A stretch of DNA of 43,378 bases from Porphyromonas cangingivalis. Its GTDB lineage: Bacteria; Bacteroidota; Bacteroidia; Bacteroidales; Paludibacteraceae. A model generated the notes under the pieces. That model was given only the letters and a program-made list of their open reading frames with translations. It had not been told where the DNA came from and made no database searches. A program made the translations under genes and the position numbers. Every line of letters begins with the position of its first letter. Within the stretch, counting starts at the first letter, position 1. This document shows positions 1 to 6,841 of this stretch, one piece after another. The stretch spans positions 1-43,378 of the forward strand of contig CAMDNO010000016.1 in assembly GCA_945902955.1 (NCBI GenBank), given 5' to 3'.

Positions 1-1055
1 CCGTTGCGTTTCTGTACAATGGCATCCACTTCCAAACCGTTCGAATCGTTATAATGAAAAACGTTTGCATCATTTGCTTTGGCATACACATTTAACTCGT
101 GTGTTGCCAACGATTCAAACAAAAATCCGGTATATTTCATATCTTTAAGGAGCGATTCTTTGTTCAAACCCAATGCTGCAACTGCCAACGAGGTGTCGCA
201 CAAATGCCTTTTAGGTGATTTTCGCAACGAAGCCGAAGAGCGTATATGTGGATTGAAAGCAGGTTGTTCGTATAATATCATTAAGCGCGACAAGGCATCA
301 AGATACTCCGACAGTGTATTTCTCGACAATTCATTTTTATCCAGATTTTTCACATCCAATTCTAAGGTTTTATTGTCTACCAATGTAGCCGTATTTCGGG
401 CAATGGAACGAATCAAACTTCGTACTTTTGTAGGGTCTCGTTTTACACCTATAGCCCTACTCATATCAACTTCACAAAGTAAATCCACATAACCGCTATT
501 CATTATGATGGCATTTTTTGTGCTTTCGTTCAATAAAGTAGGCCATCCGCCTATTAGCATTCTATCAATAATGAAATCGAGCGAAATACCTGCATCGTAA
601 AAGGTTGGGAAAGTTCCTTGTAGCAAATCCGAAAGTTTTATTAGGCCGGTAGAATAACCTAATTCTTGCCATGTCATAGTATCCATTTGCACAACAGTAA
701 ATCGCCCTGCACCGCTATGAAGTTTTGCATCATCGGCAGGGTTAGCCGAACCGGTAAGTATAAACTGCCCTTTCGTTTTACGGTCGTCCACTTCGTGTCG
801 TATATAATTCCAGATTTCGGGTTGTTCCTGCCATTCGTCAATTAATCGTGGTGTATTGCCTACCAATAACAATTGGGGATTTGTTGCCATTATAATAGGA
901 ACCTGTTTGTCCCTATCCATTTCCAAAAAACTTTTTGCATATTGTTTAGCCGTTTCTGTTTTTCCACACGATTTTGGACCCTTTATCAACACGGCACCCG
1001 AAGCAGATAATTTCTCCTTTAAATCTTCTTCAGCTAATCTTTTTATGTAACTCAT
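1..1055 (-). CDS. AAA-type ATPase with DUF4143 C-terminal region (partial)
   Basis: The reading frame opens with ATG at 1055-1053 and runs off the left window edge, giving 351 visible residues. It has a Walker A P-loop (GPKSCGKT, residues 26-33), a Walker B-like RLIDEWQ near residue 70 and a sensor-like ILTGSANP. This is followed by the DUF4143 part, with a conserved L.DTSLA-type stretch (CDTSLAVAALG) and an FESLATHEL motif, and the beginning of the nuclease-like end (GLEVDAIVQ). The family is widespread in Bacteroidota accessory DNA. Its function is unproven, and an ATP-binding DNA-related or defence role is often suspected. The protein is missing only its extreme C-terminus here. A consensus promoter with three 23-bp iterated repeats lies directly upstream, so expression is probably controlled. 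Identification is firm at family level. Confidence 0.88.
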   Translation of the reverse strand, partial: MSYIKRLAEEDLKEKLSASGAVLIKGPKSCGKTETAKQYAKSFLEMDRDKQVPIIMATNPQLLLVGNTPRLIDEWQEQPEIWNYIRHEVDDRKTKGQFILTGSANPADDAKLHSGAGRFTVVQMDTMTWQELGYSTGLIKLSDLLQGTFPTFYDAGISLDFIIDRMLIGGWPTLLNESTKNAIIMNSGYVDLLCEVDMSRAIGVKRDPTKVRSLIRSIARNTATLVDNKTLELDVKNLDKNELSRNTLSEYLDALSRLMILYEQPAFNPHIRSSASLRKSPKRHLCDTSLAVAALGLNKESLLKDMKYTGFLFESLATHELNVYAKANDANVFHYNDSNGLEVDAIVQKRN

Positions 1056-1077
1056 AATTAGTTATGTAAATTCAACA

Positions 1078-1108
1078 CAAAAGTATAAATAATTTCTTAT
1101 TGTGCAAA
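1078..1108 (-). promoter_or_regulatory. Consensus Bacteroidota promoter of the DUF4143 ATPase gene
   Basis: Read on the minus strand, the -33 box TTTG (1108-1105) is followed by exactly 19 bases and the -7 box TACTTTTG (1085-1078). This matches TTTG-N19-TAnnTTTG perfectly. Transcription would start about 15-20 nt upstream of the ATG at 1055. Confidence 0.8.
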
Positions 1109-1163
1109 TTTTGGCTGTTTCATTGTGCAAATTATGACATTTTTATTGTGCAAATTATGACAT
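1099..1163 (-). repeat. Three 23-bp iterated direct repeats over the ATPase promoter
   Basis: The 12-mer ATTGTGCAAATT (plus strand) occurs at 1099-1110, 1122-1133 and 1145-1156, with an exact period of 23 bp. The last two copies extend through ATGACATTT. The copy nearest the gene contains the -33 TTTG box. Two helical turns of spacing and overlap with the promoter suggest operator sites for a repressor or activator, possibly the product itself. Confidence 0.7.
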
Positions 1164-1299
1164 TTGTTTTAACAGTATGTGCTTACAGGGTTTATTCAAC
1201 CTTAACGGCTTTCTGACTTAGCGTTCTTGGCGTTCAAAATTAGCAATAAATTCGCTCTTCGAGCTGTCGATAACCCCACAAGTAGAAAGTTTTGTACAT

Positions 1300-1378
1300 T
1301 TTAGGGGCAGAGCCCTGATAATATTTGTAGAAAATACAACCAACCAATGAAACAAAGGTGCAGCGCACCGAGATATAA
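1300..1378. repeat. 79-bp dispersed repeat, left copy (flanks hipBA)
   Basis: This stretch matches 3259-3337 in direct orientation over 79 bp with a single visible mismatch (cagcgcacc against cagtgcacc). It contains two mini-hairpins, GGGCAGAGCCC and GGTGCAGCGCACC. The two copies bracket the hipBA module. The rest of the 1167-1692 gap holds only AT-rich sequence, a GATAGCTATC palindrome near 1399 and short duplicated words such as CGCTAAATC. I see no gene in it. Confidence 0.8.
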
Positions 1379-1692
1379 GAATGTTATGTAGATAATCCCG
1401 ATAGCTATCGAGAGCGGATTTATAAAATTATATACGGATTTGTTTCTGATTATGTTTTCTTCGAAAACAGCAGATTTTAAAGACTAATCTTGTATATCCG
1501 TTTCGATTTATCGAAAAAATCAGTTTAAAATCAGTTTAAATTTTATACCTTCAAGTCGGCATTTTTCAATCAACATTAATTCGCTAAATCCGCTAAATCC
1601 GCGTTTCTATTTCTTCCTTTCAGTTTATCGGCAAGCCATACCAAGCGTAGATTCGACCCATTTGGGTGAATATTTGAGCTATTTGAATTGAA

Positions 1693-2787
1693 TCATAGCT
1701 TATTGAATTTGATTATCACTTCATTTATTTCGTTAAATAGCGTCATTGCCTTATTTCGCTGTAGTCCTGCTTTTTCGGCCACAGCAAATAAATCTTCTTT
1801 TGTTGGCTGAACTTTATCGTTTATTGTACAGGTATGAAAGCCATTAAATCCTTCACTTGGCAAAATATCATAAGCCGGAGCTAGTTTCCACTCATTTTCG
1901 ATATAAATAAATGCGAAATTTTTGGCATGATCATCTTTGTTTCCTATTAAAAAATTGAAAACCATCAAACGGTACAGTTTCCACATTTCTTGCATGTTAT
2001 GTGTTAGTGCGTTGCAAAGTTGAAAAATAGCTAAATAATCCAAACATGGAATTCGATAATCGGCACGCAATAAACCTGCTACACTTACCACATGTAACTT
2101 TTTTGTAGCAGTTCTGTCAAAACGTTCAGCTGCAAAAAACTTACTTTCGAACAGTTTTGTAGGAGGCATTTCTAAACCACATTCTTTTGCCAGTATGGAA
2201 TAGTTATATTCAATTATACCTATATCCTTTGGGTCATTTAAAGCTCTAAATTTCACAAGCCACTCTATTCCTTCGGCAGTGATAAAAACTTTAGGGCGTG
2301 CACCACCCGGCGAACCACCTTGCCTATAAAGTGTTTCAATTGCCTCACCTATATAATTTTTTGTATTTAATATTCTTTGAGACTCTACCGATAGATATTC
2401 AAAACTTTTAAAATCAGACTCGCTCGTCACACTTTTGTCGGGTCTGAATTCAAGCGCGCCTCTCCCTGAAGCACCAACCAATGATAAACGATCCGGTACG
2501 GATAATGAACGAATCTGAATACCCTGCTTTTGAAGGTATCGATCCAAAATCAACATTCCCCAACCATCCGGCAAACAATCATCAAATACACCAAAATTTC
2601 CATTAAAAGGAGTCGTTTTGGCTATAAAAACACCATGTTGCAACGGCAACTCAAACGGTGAGATTGAGAAACCATTTCGTATAAACTCCGAATCGTATTC
2701 AAAAGCACAATAGCCTTTATCAGTGAGGGCTAGCTTGCCAACCAACTGATTATGCATAAACACTTCAACAAGTTTTAGGGGTTTCAT
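1693..2787 (-). CDS. hipA: HipA-type serine/threonine kinase toxin
   Basis: This 364-residue protein is a full-length HipA-fold kinase. An N-terminal HipA_N-like subdomain covers roughly residues 5-110. A glycine-rich GGSPGGARPK (157-166) corresponds to the ATP-loop region that carries the autophosphorylated serine in E. coli HipA. The catalytic segment NFLIGNKDDHAKNF (278-291) supplies Asp and Asn, and AYDILPS (305-311) supplies the metal-binding Asp307. In characterised relatives the kinase phosphorylates glutamyl-tRNA synthetase or similar targets and is neutralised by HipB. The ATG overlaps the stop of the upstream hipB-like gene by four bases (ATGA), so the two are translationally coupled. 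All catalytic residues are present, so the toxin looks intact. The exact substrate cannot be inferred. Confidence 0.9.
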   Translation of the reverse strand: MKPLKLVEVFMHNQLVGKLALTDKGYCAFEYDSEFIRNGFSISPFELPLQHGVFIAKTTPFNGNFGVFDDCLPDGWGMLILDRYLQKQGIQIRSLSVPDRLSLVGASGRGALEFRPDKSVTSESDFKSFEYLSVESQRILNTKNYIGEAIETLYRQGGSPGGARPKVFITAEGIEWLVKFRALNDPKDIGIIEYNYSILAKECGLEMPPTKLFESKFFAAERFDRTATKKLHVVSVAGLLRADYRIPCLDYLAIFQLCNALTHNMQEMWKLYRLMVFNFLIGNKDDHAKNFAFIYIENEWKLAPAYDILPSEGFNGFHTCTINDKVQPTKEDLFAVAEKAGLQRNKAMTLFNEINEVIIKFNKL

Positions 2788-3107
2788 AGTTTCTTTCCTC
2801 GTTTGCGTTGTGTTACTTCACTGTTCAACACATCATTTATATGCTCATATTGTTTCTGCTCGAATAGGAGTTGAAACGCATCAATAGTATTGAGCGAAAA
2901 GGCTATTTTCACTAAATTGCGCAGTGATATTTCACCTGTACGTTCGAACTTACGATAGGTGGCCAAATTCACATCGGCTCTTGCCGATAAACCATCCTGA
3001 GTCAGATTTAATTCCAGACGACGCATCTTGACTCTTTCGGCTATCGAAGCACAAATTTGGATTGGCGTCTTAGCATTAATTTGTATTATAGTATCAGTTA
3101 AGCTCAT
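2784..3107 (-). CDS. hipB: HipB-like Xre-family antitoxin/repressor
   Basis: This 107-residue protein has a helix-turn-helix of the Xre/Cro type at about residues 24-75 (RRLELNLTQDGLSARADV, then ATYRKFERTGEISLRNL). A short basic tail ends KRGKKL. It is the first gene of a two-gene operon with the HipA-like kinase, overlapping it by four bases, which is the usual antitoxin-first order. HipB proteins bind the kinase and repress their own promoter. Here a palindrome overlapping the -7 box is a good operator candidate. The ATG at 3107 lies about 30 nt downstream of the -7 box, and no Shine-Dalgarno sequence is visible, as is normal for this phylum. Confidence 0.88.
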   Translation of the reverse strand: MSLTDTIIQINAKTPIQICASIAERVKMRRLELNLTQDGLSARADVNLATYRKFERTGEISLRNLVKIAFSLNTIDAFQLLFEQKQYEHINDVLNSEVTQRKRGKKL

Positions 3108-3132
3108 ATATCAAACTAAATTACATTATTAT

Positions 3133-3173
3133 ATCACTTGCAAAGATAGTGATTTATATCAAATTTTCTCAAA
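3133..3173 (-). promoter_or_regulatory. hipBA promoter with palindromic operator candidate
   Basis: On the minus strand a TTTG (3173-3170) lies 21 bases before TATCTTTG (3148-3141), close to the consensus. An inverted repeat ATCACT (3133-3138) / AGTGAT (3148-3153) straddles the -7 box, and two copies of TTTGATATA lie on either side. Autorepression by the HipB-like protein is inferred. Confidence 0.65.
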
Positions 3174-3214
3174 CTTTAGTAGAGTTTATATAAAATACAT
3201 CGCTATTCTGTAGC

Positions 3215-3337
3215 TACAAATATTGCGGTGCGCTGCACCTATGAGGGATGGAGTGGTATTTAGGGGCAGAGCCCTGATAATATTTGTAGAAAATACAACC
3301 AACCAATGAAACAAAGGTGCAGTGCACCGAGATATAA
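3215..3337. repeat. 79-bp dispersed repeat, right copy, with inverted partner
   Basis: Positions 3259-3337 repeat 1300-1378. On the upstream side, TACAAATATT (3215-3224) and GGTGCGCTGCACCT (3227-3240) are the inverse complements of segments inside the repeat. The whole could therefore fold into a large stem, or it represents two oppositely oriented element ends. A degenerate relative (GCTACAAATAT then GGTGC) occurs near 19204. The element has no coding capacity, so it looks like a MITE- or REP-like sequence. Confidence 0.7.
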
Positions 3338-3439
3338 ATTCGAAGTAATGCATGAATTTTGAAGTAGTTTCCATGTTTATTGTGCACTAAATTTATTTAT
3401 CATTCATTCAGTAACCTCCTTCATTATAAGGCACATAAG

Positions 3440-3625
3440 TTTCTATTTCTTCATTCTAAACTCTTGGTTCTTGACTCTTGATTTTAACTCTTGACTCTTA
3501 GCTCTTTATTCTTTTTCCGTTGTCTGTCGTCAGTTGTCTGACGTCATTTTTTCCGTCGTCATTCTTTGTTCTTGACTCTTGGCTCTTTGCTCTTTATTAT
3601 TATTATTATTTTTATTTTTCAAAAA
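3440..3625. repeat. Low-complexity pyrimidine repeats and (ATT)n microsatellite
   Basis: Repeated words such as CTTGACTCTTG, GGCTCTTTG and GTCGTC fill about 3450-3595. They are followed by an ATT microsatellite (about 3596-3614) that touches the stop codon of the RES toxin gene at 3612-3614. A similar tract occurs at 37817-37866. No gene is visible between 3338 and 3611. Confidence 0.6.
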
Positions 3626-4073
3626 TACGTCTATCAAACGGAAAAGGTTCACTATTTATTATTTTCACATTTTTGAATTCGATATTCACCGGATTTATTA
3701 GAAAATTAAAGTCACCTTTCGTAACAGCCGAAGGCACTTTTAGTATAAGGTGTTGATTCTTTTCAACAAAAGTATCGCCAAACTGTTGTGTGAAAATTGT
3801 GTGTGGAAATTGATTCCAATTGGTTGGCAACGAAGTTACATCAATAGTGTCAATAAATAGATGATTAGGAATTTCGATTGTTAACATTAAAAAATCGGTA
3901 GGAAGCGTTGCTAAATTTAAATGTACAGCAACTTCGGCCATTGCAAGTGAACGATTTTCGGCAGTATAAATAAGTTCAGTACCTATCGAATTCCAACGTG
4001 CACCAAATTTGGCAGCACCTTTGCCTGTCAACTCAGCTGCAAATTTCTTTCGTATCAAACGATAAACTTCCAT
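3612..4073 (-). CDS. RES-domain toxin (NAD-depleting type)
   Basis: This 153-residue protein carries the three RES signature residues in order. They are Arg26 in FGARWNS, Glu47 in LAMAEVAVH and Ser115 in LKVPSAV, followed by the typical NFLINP end. RES toxins fold like ADP-ribosyltransferases, and characterised members degrade NAD+ or modify PRPP synthetase. The ATG shares one base with the stop codon of the upstream antitoxin gene (TAATG), which is the canonical Xre-RES arrangement. Length matches the family and nothing is missing. The last codons abut an ATT microsatellite, so slippage could alter the C-terminus in relatives. Confidence 0.9.
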   Translation of the reverse strand: MEVYRLIRKKFAAELTGKGAAKFGARWNSIGTELIYTAENRSLAMAEVAVHLNLATLPTDFLMLTIEIPNHLFIDTIDVTSLPTNWNQFPHTIFTQQFGDTFVEKNQHLILKVPSAVTKGDFNFLINPVNIEFKNVKIINSEPFPFDRRIFEK

Positions 4074-4582
4074 TAGGCAAATAAACCGTAATTAATTTTA
4101 TGCAATTCGGCCAGCACCAATTCTTTACCATACGAATCCCTAAGTAAATCCTTTGGCGTTAAGTTTCCCAGCGCAAAGTTTGGTGTGTCGAGCCACGATT
4201 TAAAAGTGTCCATATTTCCAAAAACCTCTAAACCTTTGTAGGTTACCTCCGTCATTTCAACAATTCTTTCGGACTGTGAAGCTTTAAATGCTTTTGAAGT
4301 TTGAATGTATCGGCTTAGCGATTTACCTGAAATATTTAGTAAATTCGCCCATTCGGTGATATTAAAAGGAGTAGATTCTTGAATCTCCTGAAATAATTTA
4401 CTTGTAATCCCTTGTCGAATAAGGCAAATCATTAATAATTTATCATTAAAAAAATAGGACAATGTTAAATCTTTTAAATCAAAAGATTTCGTATTGTTGG
4501 TTATACAAGATTGTTGCACAATAGACGCTATTTCTTTACCTATTTTTTTTTCGTTTGACAATATAACTGTTTCCATGGACAT
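4073..4582 (-). CDS. Xre/MbcA/ParS-type antitoxin of the RES module
   Basis: This 169-residue protein is the antitoxin partner of the RES gene. A helix-turn-helix-like region spans about residues 75-112 (FNITEWANLLNISGKSLSRY). The C-terminal toxin-binding domain has the recognisable end NLTPKDLLRDSYGKELVLAE followed by LHKINYGLFA. The family antitoxin inserts its C-terminal extension into the RES active site. The start is ATG at 4582, and an alternative ATG two codons later (4576) is equally possible. The -7 box at 4608-4601 puts the transcription start only about 12 nt upstream. The gene overlaps the toxin gene by one base. Confidence 0.88.
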   Translation of the reverse strand: MSMETVILSNEKKIGKEIASIVQQSCITNNTKSFDLKDLTLSYFFNDKLLMICLIRQGITSKLFQEIQESTPFNITEWANLLNISGKSLSRYIQTSKAFKASQSERIVEMTEVTYKGLEVFGNMDTFKSWLDTPNFALGNLTPKDLLRDSYGKELVLAELHKINYGLFA

Positions 4583-4600
4583 TTTTCTTTATTTAATGGA

Positions 4601-4608
4601 CAAATATA
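4601..4608 (-). promoter_or_regulatory. -7 box of the Xre-RES operon
   Basis: TATATTTG on the minus strand matches TAnnTTTG and sits 19 nt before the ATG. No clear -33 TTTG is seen at the expected spacing. Confidence 0.5.
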
Positions 4609-4719
4609 CAAAGAATAATATTAATAATTACATTTAATGCAATTAAAAAAGTTTGAAATTACGATTTTTATATTCAATAAGCGCCATATATATTGGAAGC
4701 CATATTTCTTAATCCTCCC

Positions 4720-4896
4720 CGTCCCGATAGCTATCAGAACAGGGAAAAATCCTTTTCATTTACCAGCCTGCCGCACCCACCTACCGCAGGCAGGGGTAAG
4801 TCCGTTTTTTCCGTTTTAACGGTATCTACAATATGCCAATGTGCCCGCTCGGCTCCGTCAGTGGACGGACAAGTTCTGCCGCTTGGCGCAGCCAAG
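4720..4896. repeat. GC-rich hairpin cluster between TA modules
   Basis: This non-coding stretch contains a GATAGCTATC palindrome (near 4729), CCTGCC...GGCAGG (about 4768-4796) and CTTGGC-GCA-GCCAAG (4882-4896). They stand out from the AT-rich surroundings. Short reading frames here show no protein-like composition. Confidence 0.5.
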
Positions 4897-4916
4897 AATA
4901 TGCCAATGTGTTAAAT

Positions 4917-5118
4917 TAGGGGCGTTGCCCGTTATTGGGCACTTCGAGCGTTATTAAGCTTCGCTGTTATTTGCCCGTTGGGTGTTATTATTGCCATGAA
5001 GGCGTTATTAAATTGTTATTAAATTGTTATCCCGTTTTATGACGGGATCTTCGTTTCACTACGATTGGCCCCTGATTCATCGGGATGTCCGCTTCGCTAC
5101 CACCTGTGGGCGTTATTG
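4917..5118. repeat. GTTATTA-punctuated mini-hairpin array 1
   Basis: The heptamer GTTATTA or a one-base variant recurs at 4931, 4950, 4966, 4984, 5004, 5015 and 5112. It separates short hairpins such as GGGC-GTT-GCCC (4920-4930). The array ends with an ATCCCGT/ACGGGAT palindrome (5029-5048). A 30-bp block at 5081-5110 recurs with a few changes at 6034-6062. No gene is present between 4609 and 5220. Confidence 0.65.
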
Positions 5119-5220
5119 GTAAGAAAGAATAGGTACGCGGATGGAGAATTTCGACGTTACGTGATTAACGGAATAAAAAGGATATAGCGGAACTGTCTAG
5201 CTAAGACAAGTATGGGCGAA

Positions 5221-5583
5221 TTAATATGTTATATGATTGGAAGTGATTTTATTCACTAGTATATTACCATGTATATCAATATCATAAATAATGTACCATG
5301 TAGTTTTAGGATTTACCCTAAACTTATATACTTTACTCCCAAATTGTTTATGATATTCATACTCAGTACTGAAATGGTATAAAATATTATTCAACAAGTA
5401 ACAAACATCAATAATATTGTTAATATACTCAATAATAAAAGCTTCGCTAAGTTCAAATTTATTCCATGTAAATAAACCTTGTCGAATTTCATTTAAGTCA
5501 ACTCTTGTTTGATTACTAAGATATACAATTTTCCTTACAGAATTTAATAGTATCCTCAATTGCCACTTTTCTAAATTCTTCAA
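5221..5583 (-). CDS. RelE/ParE-like toxin, start uncertain
   Basis: The frame gives up to 120 residues. The C-terminal part (FGSKVYKFRVNPKTTWYIIY followed by D) resembles RelE/ParE-fold toxins, small ribonucleases or gyrase inhibitors encoded next to an antitoxin. The only conventional start is TTG at 5583, which overlaps the upstream antitoxin gene by 68 bp. By family length the protein should begin near the VRKIVYLS segment, where the codon is GTA at 5538-5536, not an accepted start. The gene may use the TTG, or it may have lost its original start. Family assignment is by fold-like pattern only. The pairing with an upstream small gene supports a toxin role. Confidence 0.55.
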   Translation of the reverse strand: MKNLEKWQLRILLNSVRKIVYLSNQTRVDLNEIRQGLFTWNKFELSEAFIIEYINNIIDVCYLLNNILYHFSTEYEYHKQFGSKVYKFRVNPKTTWYIIYDIDIHGNILVNKITSNHITY

Positions 5584-5731
5584 TCGTCATATATCCTTCA
5601 GGTACACGTATCGACTGGTTAGGGTTTTCAATAAAAATACCGCTATTAGTCTTGTTAGATTTTGGCTTTAATGTTTGTAATAGATGTTTGCCATAATTAG
5701 TAGCATCATCAATCTTCACGGTGTGAATCAT
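5516..5731 (-). CDS. Small antitoxin-like protein of the RelE/ParE-like pair
   Basis: This is a 71-residue acidic protein. A longer frame from a TTG at 5767 is possible, but that codon lies next to the -7 box TATATTTG (5764-5757) and so would not be transcribed. The ATG at 5731 is therefore chosen. The C-terminal half (PEGYMTIEEFRKVAIEDTIK) resembles the linker of small antitoxins that precede RelE-like toxins, but I do not recognise a named family. The downstream toxin-like frame overlaps its 3' end. Toxin neutralisation and autoregulation are inferred from position. Confidence 0.6.
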   Translation of the reverse strand: MIHTVKIDDATNYGKHLLQTLKPKSNKTNSGIFIENPNQSIRVPEGYMTIEEFRKVAIEDTIKFCKENCIS

Positions 5732-5756
5732 AACAGATTGTTTTATATTGTTTGTG

Positions 5757-5764
5757 CAAATATA
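5757..5764 (-). promoter_or_regulatory. -7 box of the RelE/ParE-like pair
   Basis: TATATTTG on the minus strand lies about 26 nt before the ATG at 5731. It decides against the longer TTG-initiated frame. Confidence 0.5.
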
Positions 5765-5821
5765 CAATCATTTTTTCAAATTAAAAATGTGAGTTGATTT
5801 TTTTAACGAAATTGGATCAGG

Positions 5822-5995
5822 GTTGCGGGCGTTATTAAGTGCGTTGCACGTTATTAGCCTTCGGCGTTATTAAATTGTAAATTGTAAAACTTGTTCCGAT
5901 GTGTCGAAATGAACAAATTGTAAATATCTTGACGTTATTAAATTGTAAATTGTAAATTGTAAATGAACAAATTGTAAATATCTTGGCGTTATTAT
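5822..5995. repeat. GTTATTA-punctuated mini-hairpin array 2 with 54-bp tandem unit
   Basis: GTTATTA occurs at 5831, 5850, 5866, 5934 and 5988. Between copies are GTGC-GTT-GCAC (5839-5849) and GCC-TTC-GGC (5857-5865). A 32-bp segment beginning ATGAACAAATTG is duplicated at 5909-5940 and 5963-5994 (period 54, one mismatch), with a 7-bp ATTGTAA tandem in between. The rest of the 5768-6161 gap holds an ATCCCGT/ACGGGAT palindrome near 6012-6039 and the 30-bp block at 6034-6062. No gene is seen. Confidence 0.65.
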
Positions 5996-6161
5996 CTGTG
6001 TCAATCTGTGTTATCCCGTTTCCCCGTTTGTTACGGGATGTCCGTTCCACTACCATCTGTGGACAAACTACAAAACCTGTCTCCGCCAGTGTGCGAACAG
6101 GCAATCTACGTTCCGCTGAGCGCTCATGTCGAAGTCTGGCGGATAGAAAATAATATCATTG

Positions 6162-6503
6162 CTATTGTTTTGTGTTTTGCTCTATGCATAATTTATATAA
6201 ATATTCAGGTGCAAGGTCTAATTCATTATTCCACGTAACTGTCCAACCATCAAGACTAAAGTTCTTGAAGACTTCTAAATTTTTGAGTGGCTCGAAAACT
6301 TCACCCTCTAATTTATTTTCGAGATTTACTATCCCCTGCACACCATTATTAAAAACCAATAGAAGTTTGTAATCACTTTTATATTCAGCTTTTAAAATTG
6401 TAATTATGTTTGATTTCATATAAAGTTGTTCATTTTCAACATTCGTTGAAAAACCAGTTGCAATATTTGCATTCAATGGTCTTTTTTCTGTAACTCGTTG
6501 CAT
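6162..6503 (-). CDS. DUF2442 family protein
   Basis: This 113-residue protein belongs to the small DUF2442 family. The core begins at about residue 33 (ILKAEYKSDYKLLLVFNNGV). It continues with an acidic GIVNLENKLEGEVFEPLK segment and ends with the typical WNNELDLAPEYLY. About 28 residues precede the usual family start, and Met29 (MKSNII) is an alternative initiation codon. It lies 7 bp downstream of a DUF4160 gene. The DUF4160-DUF2442 pair is recurrent in bacterial accessory DNA and is regarded as a putative toxin-antitoxin system, but which partner is toxic is not established. The gene itself looks intact. Confidence 0.82.
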   Translation of the reverse strand: MQRVTEKRPLNANIATGFSTNVENEQLYMKSNIITILKAEYKSDYKLLLVFNNGVQGIVNLENKLEGEVFEPLKNLEVFKNFSLDGWTVTWNNELDLAPEYLYKLCIEQNTKQ

Positions 6504-6510
6504 ACTAAAT

Positions 6511-6729
6511 TTAATCTAATGGATTTATAGTATCAATCGTTTTTTTAGCTTCGATTTTTTCCCAATTTTTTAAAAGTTCAGTTTTGTGTATTTCCATCCA
6601 CTCAAAAACTAACTTTAAGGCTGTTTTGGGCATTTTTCCTTCCACCGTTCCTTCATTTATCGTAATAATGGCTTTAAAGTCCTGATATTCGACATGTATA
6701 TGAGGTGGATTATGCTCATTGTAAAACAT
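6511..6729 (-). CDS. DUF4160 family protein, apparently N-terminally truncated
   Basis: From the ATG at 6729 the protein has 72 residues and starts inside the family core (MFYNEHNPPHIHVEYQ). In the same frame upstream the DNA still encodes PEISRFYGIIIK, the conserved first strand of DUF4160 proteins. At the expected initiator position the codon is ACG (6768-6766) instead of ATG. An in-frame stop lies a few codons further up. Either ACG is used, or translation starts at the internal ATG and the first strand is lost. A -7 box TATCTTTG (6798-6791) lies 22 nt before the ACG, which fits an original start there. The gene is followed by the DUF2442 gene. Confidence 0.72.
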   Translation of the reverse strand: MFYNEHNPPHIHVEYQDFKAIITINEGTVEGKMPKTALKLVFEWMEIHKTELLKNWEKIEAKKTIDTINPLD

Positions 6730-6790
6730 TTTAATGATAATTCCGTAGAATCTGCTAATTTCGGGCGTACTAGTTATTTGCTTTTAATTA

Positions 6791-6798
6791 CAAAGATA
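6791..6798 (-). promoter_or_regulatory. -7 box of the DUF4160-DUF2442 operon
   Basis: TATCTTTG on the minus strand matches TAnnTTTG, with an ATTG 20 bases upstream as a weak -33. Its distance suggests a leader of about 16 nt to the ACG codon or 55 nt to the internal ATG. Confidence 0.5.
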
Positions 6799-6841
6799 AT
6801 AGTAATATGGCAATGTGACAATAAATTGAAGTGTTAAAAGA

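Noticed and set aside
856-1050. Short plus-strand reading frames at 79-492 and 856-1050
   Set aside because: They are antisense shadows of the DUF4143 ATPase, whose minus-strand frame is open over the whole stretch and has clear motifs.
4637-4914. Plus-strand frames of 60-73 codons
   Set aside because: They cover hairpin-rich repeats, have odd composition (Pro/Cys-rich) and no promoter or neighbour support.
4917-5995. CRISPR array
   Set aside because: The repeated unit is only 7 bp, spacing is irregular (10-60 bp) and spacers are hairpins; no cas genes.
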